From: Acanthaster planci
Lineage: Eukaryota; Echinodermata; Asteroidea; Valvatida; Acanthasteridae
NCBI RefSeq assembly: GCF_001949145.1
Contig: NW_019091408.1
Span: 1,213,099 to 1,277,098 of the forward strand
Direction of reading: 5' to 3'
DNA: 64,000 nucleotides
Shown: positions 11,929-20,900 of the stretch, piece after piece
Layout of the letters: the number at the start of each line of letters is the position of its first letter
Position numbering within the stretch: position 1 is the stretch's first letter
Program-made: the position numbers and the translations under genes
The notes under the pieces: model-generated
Databases searched by the model: none
What the model saw: only the letters and a program-made list of their open reading frames with translations
What the model was told of the DNA's origin: nothing

Positions 11929-12225
11929 AAAAGAAGAAGAGGAGAAGAAGTCAGAGCTACACCGCGCCGCGCCGCGAGACTGAGAATTACTACGCGTGCG
12001 AAACGTCTGCAGAATACGAATTGCTCCCTTATCCGATTTCTTGCAGAAACATAGCTCGGTTGATTTTAAATCTCATACCTCCCCCTTTTATAACTTGATT
12101 AAGGGCTACAAAATCTAATCTTTCAAGTGGACTTACTTCATCAATCTAACACGAAAATAACAACTTCTGTGTAGCAAAACGAGGGGGGGCAAATTAGATA
12201 GAGGGGCCAGAATAAGTGGAGAGGG

Positions 12226-12308
12226 ACAGATTTACCGGATCGGGGGGACACTTTTACCTAGGTAAATCTGTCCCCCCAGGACAGTTTTACCGGGGGACAG
12301 ATTTACCG
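12226..12308. repeat. Cluster of ~17-bp repeats, one inverted
   Basis: The unit GGGGGACAGATTTACCG occurs in near-identical form four times (starts about 12226, 12243, 12277 and 12292), with one inverted partner at about 12261-12277. The inverted pair forms a palindrome centred on TTTACCTAGGTAAA. Confidence 0.8.
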
Positions 12309-12750
12309 TCTACAACTGCAATATTCGCGACCAGAGAGCGAGTCGTGAATTTCTGCTGAAGGAATTTTTAATCCGCCCCGAGCTGAAGTGCACCATCAAT
12401 CTGCGAAAGAAAGACAGGCAGTTACTAGTCTTGGCCCAAGACGTCAGTGATCGATAGTTGATTTATTTCTGTTGAAGAGCGCCCTCGCACACCAAGATTT
12501 TACTTACTCTCACTAAGTTAGTGCGAGTTGGCGCACGGTCTAATTGTGAGTCGTTAGGGGGCGCACTGTGCACGGTGTCCGCTATCAAGCACTAACGTCT
12601 TGAAAACAAGACTAGGTAGTTACAAGCAGGTTCTGGCACCTGTCTAATTGCACGCGTTCTGCGTGTACACAAAATTTGTGACGCGTACTCAGCGTGCTCA
12701 GCTTCAAACGTGCATACACACCTCATTGAGCACCTCTGCGGTGATTAAAA

Positions 12751-12791
12751 AACATTCTTTCGTTCCGCTCGGAGCGGAACAAAAGAATGTT
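12751..12791. repeat. 41-bp near-perfect palindrome
   Basis: The arms AACATTCTTTCGTTCCGCTC (12751-12770) and its complement (12771-12791) differ at one position, with no loop. It could be the fused ends of a transposon or a cruciform-forming site. Confidence 0.85.
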
Positions 12792-13452
12792 TGTTATTAT
12801 TTTTTTGTGCTGGACCTTTGATTTGTTGTGATGGTAATGAGTGCATAGTGTTGTGATGGTCATCTAACTATTAAAGATAAACTTGTTAAGGATGCAGAGT
12901 TCGAATGCTTGCACGTGGTTGAAGCTGCCATAGGTATACATGCGATCACCGTGGTAAGGCAGTCCACACGTGTTGTATTGTTTACATTTAGTCACGTGGG
13001 TAAAAAAGGTCAATAGGCGTTGACGGGGTGGGGTGGGTCGGCGTGCTTATCTCAATGTCCTCCAGCAATAGTGGCCCTTTGCCATAAAATGCAAATTGGA
13101 CTGACGCATGCGAGCTACTACCACAGATTGGCAAGCGCCGCGGCCGTCGACACTGTCGGTAGCGTAGGCGATCTGCTAGAAACCACTAACTGGAGCGTTA
13201 CGTTGAAGGTCAATCAAAACTGCATTACAGCTTTTGCCCGATACTTGAGCACCCATTTTTTTTCTCGAAACTAAGTGAAGTTTTTAGTCTCCTGGGATTA
13301 GAAAGTAACAATTCCTTGACTTCAAGTTTTGCACCCATGTCAAACTACACTAGTACAGAAACGGCAATAGTGCTAGTGGCGCACGCATGGAGATTTGTTT
13401 TGTTACGTCATTGATTTAACTTTTAAGCAACTTTGCCAACCAGTTGTAGTAA

Positions 13453-13515
13453 TGCGCATGCGCTTGCATTATTTGCATATTTCATCGAAAGGTTCATCTT
13501 GCTGTGCATATAAAT
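13453..13515 (+). promoter_or_regulatory. Promoter-like cluster (NRF1-type site, octamer, TATA)
   Basis: A palindromic TGCGCATGCGC (13453-13463, NRF1 type), a perfect octamer ATTTGCAT (13471-13478) and an ATATAAAT TATA-like box (13508-13515) fall within 63 bp in the order of a classical promoter. No open frame or recognisable RNA gene follows at the right distance. It is 1.2 kb upstream of the SF1 start and could drive an SF1 leader exon or an unrecognised short transcript. Confidence 0.35.
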
Positions 13516-13667
13516 GGTACGGACGGGCGATTTGCTGTTGAATCGTCCTTTTTAGATTTCATCTTTTGACCATTATAAAATGGTTAACATTTTCACGAGG
13601 AGTGAAGTGCCTATAACAACTCTGAATCTTTATCCCCCGATTTTTTTTCTATTCACCATTCTTTTCC

Positions 13668-14015
13668 GGAAGTGACTTAATACTAGCCCGTGAAACCTGG
13701 TGCGCTACTTTTTTTTCAGTAGGTGGGGTGACCAATGATTCATGAAGAGGGCACAATGCAATACACCATTTGAGACATTTCAAAAACGGAATCCATTACG
13801 TCGTTTCGATAGCTTAGTTGGTAGTGATTTGAACAACAGATCCATAGTCCCTGGTTCGAATCCGACCCATTTGTGCTATTCATTTTCCAATTTTATCATT
13901 GTGTTTGGGATTTCCTTTTTCAATTGATGCAGAAACAGAGTCCAAGCATGAACCCTCTAAGAGTCTTGAGAAAAATAGCAGACCAGGTTTCACGGGTTAG
14001 TATCTAGTCACTTCC
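13668..14015. mobile_element. 348-bp TIR element (MITE) with 9-bp target duplication, carrying a tRNA-like unit
   Basis: Both ends begin GGAAGTGACT and remain complementary for ~34 bp (shared block CCCGTGAAACCTGGT), with a few mismatches. TTCTTTTCC is directly repeated at 13659-13667 and 14016-14024, a clean 9-bp target-site duplication (Mutator-like size). Inside are Pol III-type box A and box B sequences. No transposase is encoded, so it is non-autonomous. Confidence 0.85.
13810..13863 (+). other. tRNA-like Pol III promoter unit (box A + box B) inside the TIR element
   Basis: TAGCTTAGTTGG (13810-13821) fits the box A consensus and GGTTCGAATCC (13853-13863) is a perfect box B. The acceptor and T stems do not pair properly, so this is a tRNA-derived relic and not a working tRNA. 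Confidence 0.65.
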
Positions 14016-14024
14016 TTCTTTTCC

Positions 14025-14713
14025 CTTATGCAATATCCCTATTTTTAGGCCACCTATTAAGGATGCTAGTCTCTTCGTATTCATGGTTTTGCTTTTCTAT
14101 ACTTCTTATTCTACTTTCTTTTTTCCCCAGTGATTCTCTTACCATTATAGTTTTCTACCGTTAATGTTTTTTGCTCCACTTTGAGGATGGATTAATTGGC
14201 TTTCAAGCTACAGTGGTTTATTTTCACTTTTATTAATCCTGGCAACCTTAAAGTGGGTTCTTTTGGTTTGTTGTTTGTCTTTTTCTCTTTAATATACATG
14301 CTCTAGTTTGTTTTGTTCACTCTTGTTTGGCCGAATAAATAATAATAATTTTCTTATCAATGCATTTCGAAATCTGGCTGGAAGAAACACACGTGATTGG
14401 AATCTGGTCGGCGCATCAGCAGGCGCTAGGCTGGCTGGTTTGAAACCGTGCCGTTTAAACAAAGATGATAATATAGCGCCAAAGATGTTTACGTTGGCAG
14501 CAATACGCTTCCGTAGGTAATAGAATGATCAATTATTTCCACTGGTCCCACTTTCCAAAATATGCAGTGGAAGCATGTAATACAACTACCAGCGGCAGCT
14601 TCAGCGCCATGTTTTTCGTCTTCTTTTCTTTCATGTTGCGAGTGCGACGCTTATCGTTAAATTTGCGGCTTTTTCACATTAAATAGTTGTTGTTGAGGCT
14701 ATAAATCAGCTAA
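14025..14713 (+). other. SF1 upstream region / 5' leader
   Basis: AT-rich sequence ending in a moderately CpG-rich segment (about 14600-14670). No TATA box is obvious near the start. It probably contains the SF1 transcription start; nothing else is seen. Confidence 0.4.
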
Positions 14714-14954
14714 ATGGCAGGAACAGGGGCGAATAGTATACCTCTGGGTACCCTGCATCCCATTTTACGGGGTCAAAAGGCACCTGGCATGGCTGGAGGT
14801 GGTTTAACGGGCCCGATAGGCGGCGGCGGTGAGAGCTCCATGTTGAATGCTGCGAGAGAAGCTGCTGCTAGAGTCACGGCGAATATCATGGGGAAGCGCC
14901 CAGCGCCAGCAGGGCCGTCACCCAGTGGGCCTGGGGGCCCTGGAAAGTCCATAG
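14714..14954 (+). CDS. SF1: SF1 exon 1, extended N-terminus
   Basis: Eighty codons plus one base, donor AG|GTACTT. The TGANSIPL segment corresponds to the start of human SF1 (TGANATPL), but about 65 extra residues separate it from the U2AF-binding motif in exon 2. The insert is Gly/Pro/Ala-rich with a short helical segment ([19 protein letters not shown]). ATG 14714 is the first ATG in this frame after the leader and gives the conserved N-terminus. Confidence 0.85.
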
Positions 14955-17900
14955 GTACTTAAGTTTGACAACAATATTAGAGTAGTCCTACTTCTTTAGT
15001 TGTTTGTGTACTTAGTGTAGCGTGTAGATGCACCATGTCCACACTAAGATTAGAATCTGGGCCTCATTTTGTACCCGGGACAACTCGTACCCCAGTCAAC
15101 TCGTGCCCTAGTCAATTCATTCCCGAGTCAATTCGTACCTCGGACAATTCGTACCCTTGTATCAATGGATAATGGCTGCTTGCTTGCAAAGAATCAACTT
15201 TTTAATTAATTTTAATTGATTAATAATGTTCCACAATCCTCTCCTTCACTTAAAAAATCCTTGTAAGTTGGGCCACCGCGTGAACCAAAATTAGTTTTCC
15301 TTCCTGAGTTGCCTTTGACTGAGCACGAGTCCTACTCTGATCAATATTCAATCAAAATCTTTGCACGGCCATTTCTGACATCATTGGCCTAATATGGAAC
15401 ATAAGGGCATGGCTACCGGAGATTGGGAAACATAATGCTACATGTAAGTTGGAATAAACATAAGCACAATTGGATGTAGTGAGAATTTGGAAGTCTTAGA
15501 ATTGTTGTGCAGAGGAAATGCCATATGTTGCGTGTTCTCGGTTGATCAATAGTGATATCTTACCACATGCTTTTTACAACCATGCGTGATGCAGGGCCAT
15601 CGTAAGTTTATAGCACATGTCCGGAACGTCAGAGCGGTACTGTTGCGGCACAACTCGTTATCCATTTTTTGTTGTGTTTGCTTTTTTATCATGTTTTCTT
15701 GCGTGCATCTGTGCGCTACCAATGTCATGTCATATTAAAACTGAACATCCGAACCGACCAGTTTGGTTCTGTTCAAAAGTGCAATGTTCGACGATTTGGT
15801 TCGGTTTGACGGTTTGGCTGCAGCACTATTGTAACGTATGGAGTATGAGTTGCCCTGGGTACAAGTAGTCCTGGGTACGAGTTGACGTGGGTACGAGATG
15901 ACCTGGGTACGAATTGACTTGGGCGGGAGTTTGGGGGTATGACTATGAGCTGACCTGGGTATGAGTTGTCCCGGGTACGAGTTGACTTGATTTCCATTAG
16001 CCCCAGACTGGGAGCCAGTCTACTGGACTCCCTGCGTATCCTACGAGATATATATGCAACCATACGTATGAAGCCAAACCACGATGGTTGTGTTTGTATT
16101 GCGCATGCCTAATGTGTATTAGACTTAGGTTGCAGCCGTTCATCGTTATATCAACAGTAAAAACACCATCAATTTGTGTGAATTGCAGTAGTCAAGCGGT
16201 TACGGCATAATGATTTGTGATGCAAGGTGTGTGGGTTCGAATCACGGGTCGGAATTGTGTGCAGGGAGGTTTTTTTTTTTAAGGAAAGTAAAGCCCGAAT
16301 GCTATTGGAGCCTAATTTCACACGTGAAGTTTTTATGGTTGGTTGAGCATCTAAAAGTCATGCATTGTGCATGGTTGTGAACCGTGGTTTGGCTTCATAT
16401 GTGTGATTGCATATATAGCTCTATCCTACCGGTAGGCCCCCACAGCGGTCCATTAAAAAAGTGGGGACTCAGCGAAAATGCCTTCTATGAAACCCCCTTT
16501 GCATTTACGGATCACTCACCCATCAATTCTCTGATGTATTAATTTGGGCGATTTCCCAGTCGCAGAAGTTCATGAAATTTTTGTTTTGATTTGGGCCGTC
16601 CATTTACCATGTTTACTACAGTGATTAACTCCCGATGGCTAACCGATGCCAAATACAGTCAGGATCTCTTTGGTCTGGGAACCACACAGAGTTATTACGT
16701 AGATCCCCAGAGCATAACACTGCCAATGAACGCTGATGAATGATGAACCAAAATGCATACGATGCTTGGAATCGAGTCTTAACTCATTGCCAAACAGCGT
16801 CGCATGTGTGGAGCGCATACCATTCACTTATCCAATCCCCATCCCACACGATGATGACGCGCACCCATGAAATGGAAAATACCCAACGGCTGCTGTTTTC
16901 AACACGTTCATTGCATTCACGCATACATACACGTACAAGGCTTCATTACGAGCGATACACAGTTGCTGATAAAACAGCAGTTTGGATCATGGTCTCTAAC
17001 GCTGTCTGGTTCCCAGACCAAAGAAAAGAGATCCCGACTGTGTCTGGCATCAGTCAGCCATCAAAGTTAATCGTTGTAGTAGACGAATGGCCCAAATCAA
17101 AAACAAAATTTCAAGGACTTCTACGAATTGGAAATCGCCCAAANNNNNNNNNNNNNNNNNNNNNNNNNNNNNNNNNNNNNNNNNNNNNNNNNNNNNNNNN
17201 NNNNNNNNNNNNNNNNNNNNNNNNNNNNNNNNNNNNNNNNNNNNNNNNNNNNNNNNNNNNNNNNNNNNNNNNNNNNNNNNNNNNNNNNNNNNNNNNNNNN
17301 NNNNNNNNNNNNNNNNNNNNNNNNNNNNNNNNNNNNNNNNNNNNNNNNNNNNNNNNNNNNNNNNNNNNNNNNNNNNNNNNNNNNNNNNNNNNNNNNNNNN
17401 NNNNNNNNNNNNNNNNNNNNNNNNNNNNNNNNNNNNNNNNNNNNNNNNNNNNNNNNNNNNNNNNNNNNNNNNNNNNNNNNNNNNNNNNNNNNNNNNNNNN
17501 NNNNNNNNNNNNNNNNNNNNNNNNNNNNNNNNNNNNNNNNNNNNNNNNNNNNNNNNNNNNNNNNNNNNNNNNNNNNNNNNNNNNNNNNNNNNNNNNNNNN
17601 NNNNNNNNNNNNNNNNNNNNNNNNNNNNNNNNNNNNNNNNNNNNNNNNNNNNNNNNNNNNNNNNNNNNNNNNNNNNNNNNNNNNNNNNNNNNNNNNNNNN
17701 NNNNNNNNNNNNNNNNNNNNNNNNNNNNNNNNNNNNNNNNNNNNNNNNNNNNNNNNNNNNNNNNNNNNNNNNNNNNNNNNNNNNNNNNNNNNNNNNNNNN
17801 NNNNNNNNNNNNNNNNNNNNNNNNNNNNNNNNNNNNNNNNNNNNNNNNNNNNNNNNNNNNNNNNNNNNNNNNNNNNNNNNNNNNNNNNNNNNNNNNNNNN

Positions 17901-20900
17901 NNNNNNNNNNNNNNNNNNNNNNNNNNNNNNNNNNNNNNNNNNNNNNNNNNNNNNNNNNNNNNNNNNNNNNNNNNNNNNNNNNNNNNNNNNNNNNNCTAAT
18001 GTCTGTTGTGGAAGTTTCATTTAATTTTGGTGCATTTTGCCGATATTCTGGTAACTTTTTGTTGATTTTTTGAAGAATTCTTTTTTCAAATCTCTGATTG
18101 CAATGTTTCTTAAACTTAGTATTAGCATTCCCCAGTAAAATAGGAGCGTATTGATTGCATATTGGAGGATTTTCAACGTGTAGGGGTATTGTCCCGATAT
18201 GCTTTTGAATGCCTGGCTAGAGCACTGGACATAGCCCTACTAGCAATTTTTATTTCCACAATTTATAGTACATGTAGGTTGTGCATAGGAAAGAGTTACG
18301 CCGTCTGTGCGCGTACTTAACCAATCACGTACGCAAATTATATTGTGGTACTCCAGACTTGTCCTGCGATTTACTTGGACATTGGTAGTCTGGTTCCTGG
18401 ACCTGAAAATTCTAACGACGAACCCAGCATACAAAAAATCACAGGCATGTGAATAATTGAGTCTGGAAAATAGATTTCGTCGCGCCGTGCACGTTGTGTT
18501 AACTGCTGCAACGCACGCGTAGTGACCATGACATTGCTAGCCAGATCACTTGTTCTTTAGCCATGTCATCTGCATTCGGTGTTTCTTTTACACAGTGGCA
18601 CGTCTTAGAGTCTCTAAATTAAGATAAAACTACTTTTGAATTAGAAGTACTTGTACTCGTACTCGGAAGTGCAAGTACTTGTACTCGGAAACCAGTACTT
18701 GTAGTCGGCTGGCAAAGTACTCGACCTGTCTTTGTACTCCGCAGTCAAAGTACTCGAAAAAAAGTATTCGACTACAACACTCGTTTTTAGTCTGCCTTCA
18801 TGTACAAGAATTGTAATATCGCAGCATTTCAAAGTGTGTAGATAAACATAAAGGATATCCATTCTCTTCACAGCTCTACAGCACAGCATTCAGTGCAGCC
18901 CGCCATATAAATCCCAACATCCACACAGCATGTTCGGGCCCTGGATTCAGCAGAAGAACACACCCTAGGCTGCCATTAAAAATAAATTACTTCTGGGATT
19001 ACAAGCTGGAATCTGCAATGGTGCATTGAGTGTGGGAAAAGACCGCATCAAAAAGTTTTCTGACTACTAATCCTTCACATACAGTATTCAAGTGACATAC
19101 ATGTAGAACAAAGTTTACTAGAAACAAATTAAAATAACATAACATATATGAACAGGAAAACATGGGGAACAAGTTTATTATAGAGTGCAGGTTTGGGATC
19201 CAAGCCCACTTGGAAAAAAGGAGACATTCTCTCTTTTAGAGGGTAGATTTTGTCTCCAAAGAAAGGGACTTCTCTGAGTTTGACAAGTCTCTGAGCTCTG
19301 ATGTAAACCTCTACTACTAAATGTTTTATTTATTTGCATGCAGATTCCACCAACTGGCCTCCCGACAAGAAACGGAAAAGAAGTCGTTGGGGCGGGGAGG
19401 AAACTAAGCCAACTGGTGTGGCGTCCATCATTCCTTCTGGGCTCAGCAAAGACCAGGAAAAGCAGGTTTTGTGTAAGTATTCACTCTGGTTTTTTTTTGC
19501 AATTTTGAATCTGGGTATGCCAAATGAAACATGAATTGCCACAAATACATGTATGCTATGATTGTTTTTATTTACCACAAGAATTTTGTTCATTGTGAAA
19601 TGGGTTAACTAACAGTGTTCTCCATAAGGAGTTTTAGTAGGGCAGGCCGCCTTGCTATAATTTTCTGCCACCTCGCTAAAGTTTTGCCACCCGGCCAAAC
19701 TATTCACTGCCCTGCTATTTTTTTCCATTGGGTTTCCCCATTTTTCTCTGTCTTCACTGTTCATCGAAGTACATGTATGAGGAGGTTTAGCACACTGAGA
19801 AACAAACATGATGGGTTGCCAGTATCAACATTCATCAGTATTGCTGTAGCGTTTATGATTGAAGTGCCCAGCAAATGCCTCATCAAAGAGCAACTACAAT
19901 CTCTCATTATGAAATCGGCTATAACAAAATTCTGGTTATCATGCTTATAACAAAAACATACTGTTGGTCCTTGTGAAAATATGCACATTCCTATGGGGAG
20001 AAAATCTGTCATAACATTGTACAGAATACTTTTACACTGGAAGGTTTTTGTGACTTAACGGGTAAAACGCATTGTTGGTGACCCATTAACAAGTGTTTAT
20101 AAATCCTGGAACACATAATTGCAAGCAGAGTTAGTCATCAATAGGTGTCTCCTGTGTGTATTGTTTAATCTTGGCCCGATTTAGAATCTTTTCTGTGTAG
20201 GTGGTTTTTGTTGGTACCTACATGTATGGTCGCTAATCGTCTGCTGTGGTTACCAACTACAGCCAGTCATCAAATGCATTGCCTCGTTGATGCATGCCAG
20301 TGAATCTTGCCAGACAGAAATAAAGAACCAGTGATTGATTTCTAAAAGGATTTTGTCAGTTTCAGACTCCTCTAAAAATAAGGCCATTAACCCCAAACCC
20401 CCATTAAATGACTGAATCCCCCAAAATCCAAACTTTCCCAGAGCCCTGTTGTGGGCCCTGGACACCACATTGTAAAGGCCTTGCTCTTAGCACTTGCATT
20501 GCCTGCCACCCTGCTAAAATTTGATGCTGTGGAGAACACTGAACAGCTCTGTTGAACTTGTTTGAAATGTTGACCTTGATTTTCCTCAGTCCATATTCAT
20601 CAATCTTGTTGCTTTGTAATTTAAAGATAGTCTTAATTTTGCAAGGTTTACTAGCGAGTGTCATGTCGGGATGTTCGCATGCAGCATCTTGCATAAAATT
20701 TGAGTCATGACAGACTCACCGTGGATTGAGTATTACATTGTGCATTCTCACACTTCTATTTTTCTAACAAGAGTTGACAATTGAAGCAATCATTGTTAAG
20801 GTGACATCTGTGATGCGTAATTTGTTTGTTGTTTACATGATAAGTACAGCAGCATCACATTCCTATTAATGAATTATAACCATAAACTGTTTTATTGTTT

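Larger units (their letters stand above)
9140..11935 (+). mobile_element. Decayed non-LTR retrotransposon (CR1/L2-like LINE)
   Basis: Endonuclease, reverse transcriptase and C-terminal pieces follow each other in the order of a LINE ORF2, all on the plus strand and broken by frameshifts. LSLNARSLRGKVPEFHAL near 9140 is the usual start of the endonuclease domain in CR1/L2/Jockey-type elements. The end at about 11935 is followed by an A/G-rich GAAGAAGAGGAGAAG stretch. No target-site duplication was identified. Confidence 0.85.
11990..13440. other. Intergenic DNA, no gene seen
   Basis: Holds a cluster of ~17-bp repeats (12226-12308) and a long palindrome (12751-12791). The short open frames here have no recognisable content. 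Confidence 0.5.
14955..19343 (+). other. SF1 intron 1: transposon nest with assembly gap
   Basis: In order: fold-back element with 16-bp repeats (15071-15986), TIR element with tRNA-like unit (16045-16421), long-TIR element (16543-17143), 852 N (17144-17995), AGTACTTGTACTCG-rich repeat (about 18640-18780), and a copy of a repeat shared with 53.4-54.6 kb (about 18940-19310). No gene is seen in it. Confidence 0.75.

Noticed and set aside
12226-12308. CRISPR-like array
   Set aside because: Repeats are degenerate, spacing is irregular, one copy is inverted, and the genome is eukaryotic.
13810-13863. Functional tRNA gene
   Set aside because: Box A and box B are good, but acceptor and T stems do not pair and the unit lies inside a TIR element.
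16186-16246. Functional Ser/Leu tRNA
   Set aside because: The stems are degenerate and it is enclosed by transposon TIRs.
16740-18073. Long open frames of 298-419 codons on both strands
   Set aside because: They run through the 852-base N gap and consist almost entirely of unknown residues.
18940-19310. Additional SF1 coding exon
   Set aside because: No protein match and multiple stops; the sequence is a transposon copy shared with 53.4-54.6 kb.
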